Source of the DNA: UBA5066 sp048500275
Lineage (GTDB): Bacteria; Acidobacteriota; Thermoanaerobaculia; UBA5066
Length of the DNA: 64,000 bases
Assembly (NCBI GenBank): GCA_048500275.1
Contig: JASNYI010000003.1
Location: forward strand, 806,001 to 870,000
Reading direction: 5' to 3'
Below the pieces are notes generated by a model. The model made no database searches and was not told the DNA's origin. It saw only the letters and a list, made by a program, of their open reading frames with translations. Every line of letters starts with the position of its first letter. Position 1 is the first letter of the stretch. This document shows, one piece after another, positions 1 to 7,678 of this stretch. The position numbers were made by a program, and so were the translations under genes.

Positions 1-338
1 ATCGCGTCGCGGCGGTCGTCCTCGTCTCGGCCTACACGTCGATCGTCGACATGGGCCGCACGGTCGCCGGCCCGCTCGCACCGCTCTTCGTTCGCGACCG
101 GTTCGACTCGCTCTCGAAGATCGGCCGCGTCTCCTCGCCCGTCGTCCTCGTCCACGGGACCCACGACGACGTCGTCCCGGTCTCGATGGCGCGCCGCCTT
201 GCCGCCGCCCGGCCCGACGCGCGGTGGGTCGAGGTGCCGGAGGCGACGCACAACGACTTCCCGGGCCTCGCCGGGATCCTCGCCCGCGAGATCCACGCCC
301 TCCCCGCAGGGTCGGCCCCGGCTTCGGAAGGCTCGTAG
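1..338 (+). CDS. alpha/beta hydrolase, C-terminal part (5' truncated by window edge)
   Basis: The reading frame is open from base 3 with no start in the window, so only about 111 C-terminal residues are present. They carry the late elements of an alpha/beta-hydrolase fold: a strand ending VVLVHGTHDDVVP, where the Asp is a candidate catalytic acid or capping residue, and a final VPEATHNDF with the likely catalytic His. The nucleophile elbow would lie upstream. This arrangement resembles the FrsA/BAAT/YfhR-like serine hydrolases; the substrate cannot be deduced. It ends 86 bases before the thioredoxin gene on the same strand. Confidence 0.75.
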   Translation, partial: RVAAVVLVSAYTSIVDMGRTVAGPLAPLFVRDRFDSLSKIGRVSSPVVLVHGTHDDVVPVSMARRLAAARPDARWVEVPEATHNDFPGLAGILAREIHALPAGSAPASEGS

Positions 339-424
339 GGCGAGCGCCACCCCCTCGGGCGTCGCCGTTCGGGCCGTGCGCTCTGGCGAGTGGAGAGGGG
401 GGCGCCGGGCTACCATCTCCCGCC

Positions 425-994
425 ATGGGCACGATGACGCCTCCTCCCGGTTCGCCGAACCCCTACGGCCCGCCGGCCGCAGCCCCGTCCGCCTCCTCCG
501 GTCTGTCTCCGTGGCGAATCGCGCTCTTCGCCCTGGCGGCCATCGCGGCTCTCCTCTGGTTCCGTCGTCCGGAGTACCTCCCCGACCTCGCCCTCGCCTC
601 GGCCACCGCCGAGGGGACCGCCTCGGAGATGTCCGCGTCCCCGGTCCACTGCACGGGCTCGGCGGGCTGCCTCGTCGTCTACCTCGCCCCGTGGTGCGGT
701 CCCTGCCGCTCCTCGATCCCGGGTGACGTCGCGCTCGCCGACCACCTGCGGTCGAAGGGGTACGAGACCGTCTTCGTCGTCGGAATGGACAAGGAGCCCG
801 CCTGCCTCGACATGACGCGGCAGATCGGTCGGCCGACGCTCCTCGATACCGACGGGAAGTGGGCGAAAGCCGCCGGCGTCCGGGGCGTACCGCACTTCCT
901 CGTCACGGCGCCCTCCGGGAAGATCGTAAAGCGCCAGGCCGGGGCCTACCTCGCCCCGCCCGAGCAGGTTGCGCAGCTCCTCGGAATCTCGTGA
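425..994 (+). CDS. membrane-anchored thioredoxin-fold protein
   Basis: 189 aa. The N-terminus is Pro/Ala-rich, one transmembrane helix spans about residues 30-46, and a thioredoxin fold follows with WCGPC (Cys91, Cys94) and the cis-Pro loop GVRGVPHF. Such proteins catalyse thiol-disulfide exchange at the cytoplasmic membrane, with the domain probably in the periplasm. The ATG at 425 is chosen because the frame further upstream is low-complexity and overlaps the preceding hydrolase. An extra Cys pair (Cys76, Cys82) precedes the active site and another Cys follows in the KEPACLDM segment. A specific partner, such as cytochrome c maturation, is not indicated by the neighbours. Confidence 0.8.
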   Translation: MGTMTPPPGSPNPYGPPAAAPSASSGLSPWRIALFALAAIAALLWFRRPEYLPDLALASATAEGTASEMSASPVHCTGSAGCLVVYLAPWCGPCRSSIPGDVALADHLRSKGYETVFVVGMDKEPACLDMTRQIGRPTLLDTDGKWAKAAGVRGVPHFLVTAPSGKIVKRQAGAYLAPPEQVAQLLGIS

Positions 995-1029
995 GGGCGG
1001 CGCTGCCCGGGCGCGGGTAGACTTCTCAC

Positions 1030-1326
1030 GTGCCCGCGCTCTCCACGAGGCTCACCGACCCGAACGCGATCCCCTACTTCCTCTGGGACGATCCCATGAC
1101 CGTCTCGGAGCTCGAAGAGCGCCTGCGCAACGCATCGGAACCCGAGCAGCTGAGGCTTCTGGCCCTGATTCTCCGGGAGGCCCGGGACCCCGACGTCTGG
1201 CGGTTCATGACGCCCGAGGAGGTCGTCCGGCTGTGGCCCCGGCTCGCCGGGCGGCTCGGGCTCCGCCGGGGATTCTGGGAGTTCATCCTGGCACGCTGGA
1301 AGCGGCTCGGGCTCGTGAAGGCGTAG
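1030..1326 (+). CDS. 98-aa hypothetical protein paired with an AbiEii-like nucleotidyltransferase
   Basis: 98 aa from a GTG start. It is charged and predicted mostly helical, with a PEQLRLLALILREA helix and a Trp-rich C-terminus (VWRFMTPEE, FWEFILARWKRLG). I recognise no domain. The stop at 1326 lies two bases before the GTG of the nucleotidyltransferase, so the two are very likely translationally coupled. In AbiE-type systems a partner gene sits immediately upstream of the nucleotidyltransferase, but this protein is shorter than AbiEi and lacks a recognisable winged helix, so an antitoxin role is only suggested by position. Confidence 0.6.
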   Translation: MPALSTRLTDPNAIPYFLWDDPMTVSELEERLRNASEPEQLRLLALILREARDPDVWRFMTPEEVVRLWPRLAGRLGLRRGFWEFILARWKRLGLVKA

Positions 1327-1328
1327 CC

Positions 1329-1979
1329 GTGCCAGGCCTGAGCAAGCTTCAGGAGGAGGTACTCCGCGGGTTCTTCAGGAAGACGCGCTCGTTCTTCCTG
1401 ACGGGCGGCGCGGCGCTTGCCGCCTATCACCTCGGGCACCGGACGACCGACGACCTCGACCTCTTCACGCCGTCCGCGGATCTCGACGAGGGCGTCTCGG
1501 CGCTCCGCTCCGTGGCCGACGATCTGGGCGCCTCGCTTCAGGCCCTTCGGACCTCGCCCGACTTCCGCCGGTTCCTCCTCACCGTCGGCACCGAGAGCGT
1601 GGTCGTCGACCTCGTGCGCGACAGGGCACCCCAGATCCACGTCGAGAAGCTCGACCGGGACGGAGTCCTGGTCGACCCGCCCGCGGAGATCCTCGCGAAC
1701 AAGCTCTGCACGCTCCTCTCCCGCGGCGAGGTCAGGGACCTCGTCGACGTCCTGTATCTGGAGCGGGCGGGCCTCCGCGTCGAGGACGCGCTCGCCCCTG
1801 CATCGACGAAAGACGGGGGGCTCACGCCCGCGCAGCTCGCCTGGGTTCTCTCTCAGATCACGGTCGGACCCGACGCCCGCATCCCGGCCGGGATCACCAC
1901 GGACGAGCTCCGGAGCTTCCTCGAGGATCTGGTCACCCGTCTGACCCGGCTCGCCTGGCCCGCGACGTCTCCTTCGTGA
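1329..1979 (+). CDS. AbiEii-like nucleotidyltransferase
   Basis: 216 aa from a GTG start. It has the hallmark of the AbiEii/DUF1814 nucleotidyltransferase family: FLTGGAALAAYHLGHR followed by TTDDLDLF, the Gly-Gly and Asp-x-Asp pair that bind NTP and metal, then a third acidic strand VVVDLVRD and the helix EILANKLCTLLSRGEVRDLVDV typical of the family. AbiEii is the toxic half of type IV toxin-antitoxin/abortive infection systems; many relatives are uncharacterised. It is coupled to the 98-aa gene. The C-terminal region (about residues 155-216) is shorter than in classical AbiEii. Confidence 0.75.
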   Translation: MPGLSKLQEEVLRGFFRKTRSFFLTGGAALAAYHLGHRTTDDLDLFTPSADLDEGVSALRSVADDLGASLQALRTSPDFRRFLLTVGTESVVVDLVRDRAPQIHVEKLDRDGVLVDPPAEILANKLCTLLSRGEVRDLVDVLYLERAGLRVEDALAPASTKDGGLTPAQLAWVLSQITVGPDARIPAGITTDELRSFLEDLVTRLTRLAWPATSPS

Positions 1980-1990
1980 AGGCGAGCCTC

Positions 1991-2031
1991 ACACCCCTGT
2001 CCCTATAACATAAAACCAAGACCTGACCCCT
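1991..2031. repeat. REP-like repeat element, copy A
   Basis: Read on the minus strand it begins AGGGGTCAGGTCTTGG and ends GGGACAGGGGTGT. The first 15 bases are shared with the element at 25713. It overlaps the stop codon of the helicase gene (2030-2032) and fills the space between two converging genes. Its AT-rich centre stands out from the surroundings. Confidence 0.6.
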
Positions 2032-4135
2032 AGTTGACGGGGTCGTCGTCGTTCGGCTCGAGGGTCGGGTCGGCGGCGAGGCGGGGACGGTCGGGGGGCG
2101 GGGAGAGAGCGGCGTCGACGGTCTCGTCGAGGACCCAGCGCTCGTAGAGGCTCGCGGGCAGCTCGCGCAGGAACTGGCTCGGCTCGGTGACGACGACGAT
2201 GCCGTAGCGGTCGTAGGCCGAGAGGGGGTGGACGAGCGTCAGCTCGTCCTTCGCGCGGGTCGCCGCGACGTAGAAGAGGCGGCGCTCCTCCTCGAGCCCC
2301 TCGGGGGTCTTGCACGCGCGCAGGTTCGGGAAGCGGTCTTCCTGGAGCCCGATGACGAAGACGGCCTTCCACTCGAGCCCCTTGGCCTGGTGGACGGAGG
2401 AGAGGACGAGCCTTTCGTCGTCATCCTCCCCCGCGACGTTGTCCTCGCCCGCCGGGTCGCCGAAAAGGGTCACCTCCTCGAGGAACCGGCCGACGTCGTC
2501 GTAGGCGAGCGCGAACTGCGCGAGGGCCTCGAGGTCGTCGAGGCGCGCGGAGTGGTTCGGGAACTTCCCCTTCGCCACGTCGCCGTAGCCGCCGTCGTCG
2601 ACGACGTAGCGGATCGCCTCGGCCGGCGAGGAGAAGTACGACGGCTTCTTCAGGGTCCGCATCGTCTCGCGGAAACGCAGGAGCCCCGCGCGCGCGCCGG
2701 GCGGCGCCTTCCCGAGCTCGAGGGCGAGGAAGGCGGCGAGCGGCTCGGGCGACTCGGAGACCGCCTCCCAGAGGACCGCCGCCGTCCGCTCCCCCACCTT
2801 CGGCAGGAGCTTCAGGGCGCGCTTGAACGACATCTCGTCCTTCGGGTTCACGAGGAGGCGCAGGTGCGCGAGGACGTCCTTGACGTGCGCCTGCTCGAAG
2901 AAGCGCAGGCCCGAGCGGACCTCGTAGGGGATGCCGCGCCGGGTCAGCTCGATCTGCAGCTCCAGCGCCTGGAAGTGCGCGCGGTAGAGGACGCCGATCT
3001 CGGACAGGGCGGTTCCCTCGTCGCGCAGCTCGAGGACCCGCTGCGCCACGAACTCGGCCTGCTGCGCCAGGTCCCGCGCGCCGACGACGGCCACGGGGAC
3101 GCCCGGGTCGCGGGTCGCGACGAGCGTCTTCTCGTAGCGTCGGGAGTTGTGGGCGATGGAGGCGTCGGCGAGCCTCAGGATCTCGGGGGTCGAGCGGTAG
3201 TTCGTCTCGAGGCGGTAGATCGAGGCGCCCGGGTAGCGGTCGGGGAAGCCGAGGAGGGCCTCGGCATCGGCCCCCCGGAAGGAGTAGATCGACTGGGCGT
3301 CGTCGCCGACGACCATGACGTTCCTCTGTTCCGAGTCCCGGGCGAGGAGGTCGACGATCTCGGACTGGAGGCGGTTCACGTCCTGGAACTCGTCGACGAG
3401 GACCGACCGGAACCGGTACGCGAGCGCCTTCCTCACTTCCGGGTGGGTCTCGAGGAGACGCCGCCAGTTCAGGAGGAGGTCGTCGTAGTCCATCGCGTTC
3501 GCGAGGACCTTCCGCTCGAGGTAGCGGCGAATCACGGCCTTCACCGGCTCGAGCTGCGAGAGGAGGTGCGGGTAGTCGCGCCCGATCACCGCGTCGACCT
3601 TCAGCCCGGTGTTCGCGGCGAAGGAGACGATCGCCCGGAGGAGGTCCCCCTTCGGGAACCGCCGCTCCGTCACCGGGATCCCGAGGTCGGACGTCGCCGA
3701 CTCGAGGAGGTCCTTGCTGTCCTCGGAGTCGAGGATCGAGAAGTTGGGCCGGTAGCCGAGGAGCTCGGCGTGGGGGCGAAGAAGCCGGGCGCCGACGGAG
3801 TGGAAGGTCCCGGCCGTCATCCGGGTCATTTCCGCCCCCAGGAGGCGCTCGACGCGGCGGGTCATCTCCTTCGCCGCCCGGTTCGTGAAGGTGAGGAGGA
3901 GGAGCGCCTCGGGTGCCGTCCCGTCCTCGACGAGGCGCGAGACGCGGTAGACGAGGGTGCGGGTCTTGCCGGACCCGGCCCCGGCCACGACGACCGTGGG
4001 CCCGTCGGGGGCGAAGACGACGGCCTGCTGCTCGGGGTTCAGCTCCCGGTGGTAGTCGATCCGGTAGCTCTTCGCCGGCGCCGCCTTCCGGAGGACGTAG
4101 CGTTTCGGGGCGGGGGGCGGGGGCTCGGCCGGCAT
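2030..4135 (-). CDS. UvrD/PcrA/Rep-type superfamily 1 DNA helicase
   Basis: 701 aa, close to the usual length for PcrA/Rep. All SF1A motifs are visible: Walker A GAGSGKT (residues 52-58), motif II VDEFQDVN, motif III VVGDDAQSIYSFRGA, motif IV LETNYRST, motif V VLSSVHQAKGLEW and motif VI LFYVAATRAKDEL. It is a 3'-5' ATP-dependent DNA translocase/helicase for repair or replication restart. I cannot separate UvrD from PcrA or Rep by sequence inspection. The C-terminal tail is short and acidic (PNDDDPVN) and lacks the Tudor-like RNA polymerase-binding extension of PcrA. It is divergent from the pyrophosphatase gene, with 98 bases between starts. Confidence 0.93.
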   Translation of the reverse strand: MPAEPPPPAPKRYVLRKAAPAKSYRIDYHRELNPEQQAVVFAPDGPTVVVAGAGSGKTRTLVYRVSRLVEDGTAPEALLLLTFTNRAAKEMTRRVERLLGAEMTRMTAGTFHSVGARLLRPHAELLGYRPNFSILDSEDSKDLLESATSDLGIPVTERRFPKGDLLRAIVSFAANTGLKVDAVIGRDYPHLLSQLEPVKAVIRRYLERKVLANAMDYDDLLLNWRRLLETHPEVRKALAYRFRSVLVDEFQDVNRLQSEIVDLLARDSEQRNVMVVGDDAQSIYSFRGADAEALLGFPDRYPGASIYRLETNYRSTPEILRLADASIAHNSRRYEKTLVATRDPGVPVAVVGARDLAQQAEFVAQRVLELRDEGTALSEIGVLYRAHFQALELQIELTRRGIPYEVRSGLRFFEQAHVKDVLAHLRLLVNPKDEMSFKRALKLLPKVGERTAAVLWEAVSESPEPLAAFLALELGKAPPGARAGLLRFRETMRTLKKPSYFSSPAEAIRYVVDDGGYGDVAKGKFPNHSARLDDLEALAQFALAYDDVGRFLEEVTLFGDPAGEDNVAGEDDDERLVLSSVHQAKGLEWKAVFVIGLQEDRFPNLRACKTPEGLEEERRLFYVAATRAKDELTLVHPLSAYDRYGIVVVTEPSQFLRELPASLYERWVLDETVDAALSPPPDRPRLAADPTLEPNDDDPVN

Positions 4136-4233
4136 CGGCCCGGAGTATCTCGCGAGCCGGGCGCCCGCGGCCGGCGCCCGCGGCCGCCCTTCTCCGGCCG
4201 TCCGGCTCCCGGCGATTCTGGTAGCGTTGCCGC

Positions 4234-4920
4234 ATGAGCAAGTCGATTCCCGAGCCGCTGTGGGAGCTCCTGCCCCTCCTCTTCCGGCCCCACCCGTGGC
4301 ACGGCATCTCGGTCGGCGACGAGGCCCCCGACAAGGTCACGGCCTACATCGAGATCGTTCCGACCGACCCCGTCAAGTACGAGCTCGACAAGACGACCGG
4401 CTACCTGAAGATCGACCGCCCCCAGAAGTTCTCGAACGTCTACCCCTCCCTCTACGGTTTCATCCCCCAGACGTTCTGCGGCGAGGAAAACGCCGAGTTC
4501 TGCGCCCAGAGGGTGAAGCGCCAGGGAATCGTCGGCGACGGGGACCCGCTCGACGTCTGCGTCCTCTCCGAAAAGGACATCTCCCACGGCGACGTCCTCA
4601 TGGACGTGATCCCCATCGGGGGCCTCCGGATGATCGACAACCTGGAGGCGGACGACAAGATCGTCGCCGTCCTCGAGGGGGACGCCGTCTTCGGCCAGCT
4701 GCGCGAGATCTACCAGCTCCCGCCGGCCCTCGTCGACCGGCTCAGGCACTACTTCCTCACGTACAAGCAGTCGCCCGACTCGCTGCAGCCGCACAAGGTG
4801 GAGATCACGCACGTCTACGGGCGCGAGGAGGCGCACGAGGTGATCCGCCGCAGCCGCGCCGACTACGACAAGAAGTACGGGAAGCTGCGCGAGCTGCTGA
4901 CCGCGGCCCTGAAGGCCTGA
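4234..4920 (+). CDS. ppa: inorganic pyrophosphatase, family I
   Basis: 228 aa. Hydrolyses diphosphate to phosphate in the cytoplasm, pulling biosynthetic reactions forward. The signature GDGDPLDVCVL contains the metal-binding Asp residues of soluble family I enzymes, and YPSLYGFIPQTFC matches the active-site strand. It is about 50 residues longer than the E. coli enzyme, with extra N-terminal (about 40 aa) and C-terminal segments, more like a subgroup seen in several bacterial phyla. The following kinase gene starts 16 bases downstream, so co-transcription is likely. Confidence 0.93.
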   Translation: MSKSIPEPLWELLPLLFRPHPWHGISVGDEAPDKVTAYIEIVPTDPVKYELDKTTGYLKIDRPQKFSNVYPSLYGFIPQTFCGEENAEFCAQRVKRQGIVGDGDPLDVCVLSEKDISHGDVLMDVIPIGGLRMIDNLEADDKIVAVLEGDAVFGQLREIYQLPPALVDRLRHYFLTYKQSPDSLQPHKVEITHVYGREEAHEVIRRSRADYDKKYGKLRELLTAALKA

Positions 4921-4936
4921 GGGGCGCCCGCCCGCG

Positions 4937-6550
4937 ATGCCGATCGACCCCGCCCGGCTGCAGGAGGCGCTCGGGGAGCGCTACCGGATCGAGCGGGAGC
5001 TCGGGCGCGGCGGCTTCGCAACGGTCTTCCGCGTCTGGAACCCGCGGCTCGAGCGGGCCGAGGCGCTGAAGGTCCTCGCGCCGGGCCACGAGGCCGACGA
5101 GGACTTCCCGCGCCGCTTCACGCAGGAGGTGAGGCTCGCCGCCGCCCTCGAGCACCGGTCGATCGTCAAGGTCTACGACTTCGGGCAGGCCGGCGACCTC
5201 TACTGGTACTCCATGCAGCTCGTCGACGGGCAGACGCTCTCGGCCGAGCTCCGCGAGAAGGGGCCGATGCGCGAGCGGGACCTCGCCCGCATCGCGATCC
5301 CGCTCCTCGACGCGCTCGACTACAGCCACGCCCGCGGGATCGTCCACCGGGACATCAAGCCCGAGAACGTCATCCTGGACGCCGGCCGGCAGCCGTTCCT
5401 GATGGACTTCGGCATCGCGAAGTCGGCCGGGTCGCTCGTGAAGACCCAGACCGGCTTCCTCCTCGGCACGCCCGCCTACGTCGCGCCAGAGCAGGCGCAG
5501 GGCAAGCCGCTCGACGGCCGGGCCGATCTCTATGCCCTCGGGGTGACGCTCTACCGGGTCGCGTCGGGCCGCTACCCGTTCGAGGCCCAGGACCCGCTCC
5601 AGGCCGTCATCCTGAGGCTCACGCAGCCGCCCCGGCCTCTCTCCGAGGCGCGTCCGGGCGTCGACCCGGATTTCGCCTCCATCGTCATGCGCGCGCTCGA
5701 GCGCCAGACGTCGCGGCGCTGGGAGTCGGCTCGCGCGATGCGAGGCGCCCTCGCGGCCTGGCTCTCCGGCAAGCCGGCCGAGGCGGAGCAGACGCGCGTC
5801 CTCGACCTCGAGGAGGCGGCCGCGGCGCAGCGGGAGCCGCTCGAGCTGCCGCCCGACGCGACGGTCCTCGGGCCGGCCACCGGCGAGGCCCCGGCCGCCG
5901 CCGAGGGGCCGACTCTCGTCCGTCCGGGCCCGCCCGCGCGGCCGGCCATCACGTCGGCGCTCGGCGCTCCGTCCGGCCGCGCCCGAATCGTCCCGTTCGC
6001 CGCGGGCATCCTCCTCGTCCTCGTCCTCGTCAGCGGGACCGGCCTCCTCCTCCTCCGCAAGGAGCCCTCCTCCGGCGTCGCGCCGGCGGACGTCCCGTCG
6101 GGAGCGCGACCGGCCGCGACGGCCGCCCCCACGCCGCCGGCCGCGCTCCCGACGGCGGAGCCGGTGCCTCCGACGGCCGTTCCCGCCAGCTCTCCGGCGT
6201 CCGACCCGGAGCCGAGCCCGACGCCCCTGCGCATCCTCCGCCCGACCCGCGCTCCCGAGCCGCCGCCCGTCGTCCCCAGGCCCGTCACCGGCCCCGAGCG
6301 CCTGACGCCCGACCCTCCCTTCGCGGGCGCCCCGCCCGCGGGCTGCTCCGGCGCGTCCGTCGCCGTCGGCTTCGCCGTCGACGCCGAGGGGAACGTCGTG
6401 TCCCCCCGTCTCTTCCCCTCCGGGGCGGCTCCCGAGTGCGGGCGGTTCGTCCTGGAGGCGCTCCCGCGCTGGAAGTGGCGCCCCGCGGTTGACGCCCAGG
6501 GGTCTCCCGTCCTCTCGGCGCGCCTCCTCGTCTCGGTGCAGCTCCCCTGA
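4937..6550 (+). CDS. Ser/Thr protein kinase with transmembrane helix and TonB-like C-terminal domain
   Basis: 537 aa. Kinase domain about residues 16-275: Gly loop LGRGGFATV, Lys45, catalytic HRD 137-139 in IVHRDIKPEN, DFG 157-159 and APE 183-185, all intact. A Pro/Ala linker leads to a transmembrane helix (about 351-373), a second Pro/Ala/Thr-rich linker, and a C-terminal domain (about 465-537) reading VAVGFAVDAEGNVVSPRLF and WKWRPAVD, the pattern of the TonB C-terminal domain. A cytoplasmic kinase is thus joined to a periplasmic TonB-like module. It lies between pyrophosphatase and an OmpA-type lipoprotein; an envelope-sensing role is inference. Confidence 0.88.
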   Translation: MPIDPARLQEALGERYRIERELGRGGFATVFRVWNPRLERAEALKVLAPGHEADEDFPRRFTQEVRLAAALEHRSIVKVYDFGQAGDLYWYSMQLVDGQTLSAELREKGPMRERDLARIAIPLLDALDYSHARGIVHRDIKPENVILDAGRQPFLMDFGIAKSAGSLVKTQTGFLLGTPAYVAPEQAQGKPLDGRADLYALGVTLYRVASGRYPFEAQDPLQAVILRLTQPPRPLSEARPGVDPDFASIVMRALERQTSRRWESARAMRGALAAWLSGKPAEAEQTRVLDLEEAAAAQREPLELPPDATVLGPATGEAPAAAEGPTLVRPGPPARPAITSALGAPSGRARIVPFAAGILLVLVLVSGTGLLLLRKEPSSGVAPADVPSGARPAATAAPTPPAALPTAEPVPPTAVPASSPASDPEPSPTPLRILRPTRAPEPPPVVPRPVTGPERLTPDPPFAGAPPAGCSGASVAVGFAVDAEGNVVSPRLFPSGAAPECGRFVLEALPRWKWRPAVDAQGSPVLSARLLVSVQLP

Positions 6551-6594
6551 CGGCGACCGGCTATCATCCGCGCACCTGACCGAAGGGGGACAGC

Positions 6595-7272
6595 ATGAGA
6601 TTCCCGGCCCGGGCGTTCGCCCTCGTCGTCGCCGCCGCCGCACTCGCGTCCGGTTGCGGTCCGAAAGTCGAGCTCAGGATGGCCGTCGAGGTCGTCTCCG
6701 ACCCGGGCGCCGCGACGGTGACCTTCAAGGGGAAGGAGGTCGGGGCGACGCCGGCCACCCTCGAGGTGAAGACCTACGACGAGCTGATGTCGATCGTCGC
6801 GACGAAGGAAGGCGCGCCCGTTTCCGAGAAGCGCGTGAGGATCCTCGCCCCCGACAAGGCCCAGCTCGTCTTCCGCTTCGGCGCCGACGCCTCCGCCGTC
6901 GCCCGAAAGCTCGGCCTGACGAACGTCCTCGTCTTCGACTACTCGGAGAAGGTCTCCTTCGACAGCGGCCGGAGCGAGCTGAAGCCGGACGGGCTCCCGA
7001 TCCTCAACAAGCAGGCCGAGATCCTGACGGGGTACTTCCCGAACGTCGACGTCTACGTCTGCGGCCACACCGACTCGACCGGCGGCGACGACCTGAACCT
7101 CGCGCTCTCTCTCGACCGGGCGCGCGTCGTCTCCGACTACCTCGTCGCCCGCGGCGTCCCGAAGGAACGGCTCAGGGTCCAGGGCTTCGGGAAGGAGTAC
7201 CCGAACGACTCGAACGAGACGCCCGCCGGGCGCGCAAACAACCGGCGGACGGAGCTCATCCTGCCGCAGTAG
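6595..7272 (+). CDS. OmpA-family lipoprotein with PEGA-like segment
   Basis: 225 aa. A signal peptide ends in lipobox LASGC (Cys21), so the mature protein is a lipoprotein. Residues about 30-60 (VVSDPGAATVTFKGKEVG) resemble a PEGA surface-layer-type repeat. The C-terminal OmpA domain (about 115-225) includes FDSGRSELKPDG, VYVCGHTDSTGG and the NNRRTELIL end, which bind peptidoglycan in Pal/OmpA proteins. It probably links the outer membrane to the cell wall. It starts 44 bases after the kinase gene and is probably in the same transcript. Confidence 0.88.
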   Translation: MRFPARAFALVVAAAALASGCGPKVELRMAVEVVSDPGAATVTFKGKEVGATPATLEVKTYDELMSIVATKEGAPVSEKRVRILAPDKAQLVFRFGADASAVARKLGLTNVLVFDYSEKVSFDSGRSELKPDGLPILNKQAEILTGYFPNVDVYVCGHTDSTGGDDLNLALSLDRARVVSDYLVARGVPKERLRVQGFGKEYPNDSNETPAGRANNRRTELILPQ

Positions 7273-7350
7273 GCCCCGGCGGAAGGGCGCGTGGAGAGGC
7301 CGGGAGGCCCCTCCGCGCCCTCCCGCGAGGGCGGGCGTCGCTCTTCCCCG

Positions 7351-7656
7351 TCAGGGGACGTGCCCGGCGAACTCCGCGGCGACCATCTGGGAGACGGCGC
7401 CGAGCGCCTCGTCGAGCGTCGCCCCCGTCGCCTCCTCGTAGTCCTCGCCCCGCTTGACCTCGGCCCGCCAGGTGAGGCCCCAGCGGACGGCCCAGCCGTC
7501 CTTCTCGAGGTCGTGCACCTTCGCGAGCCAGTCGCGCCCCTGCGACACGCGGAGCGCCGTGAGCGCCTGGAAGACCGCCTTCAGGAGCTCCAGGTCGTCC
7601 CCCTTCGGGTCCAGCCCCTCGGGAATGGGAACCTCGAGGATCCGTCTCGCCTGCAT
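7351..7656 (-). CDS. small conserved hypothetical protein at end of acpS-acs-acp-kbl operon
   Basis: 101 aa, no signal peptide or membrane helix. The start is supported by AGGAGG just upstream. The sequence is an alpha/beta mix with a long helix LELLKAVFQALTALRV and a central WLAKVHDLEKDGWAVRWGLTWRAEV. I do not recognise a family. It begins 22 bases after the stop of the KBL-type gene on the same strand, so it is probably the last gene of that operon and may serve the same process. Confidence 0.7.
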   Translation of the reverse strand: MQARRILEVPIPEGLDPKGDDLELLKAVFQALTALRVSQGRDWLAKVHDLEKDGWAVRWGLTWRAEVKRGEDYEEATGATLDEALGAVSQMVAAEFAGHVP

Positions 7657-7678
7657 CGTCGCCTCCTCTCGCGGGTCG

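Noticed and set aside
2228..4237. A 669-codon open frame opposite the helicase gene
   Set aside because: The helicase motifs on the minus strand are complete; the opposite frame has skewed composition and no recognisable protein.
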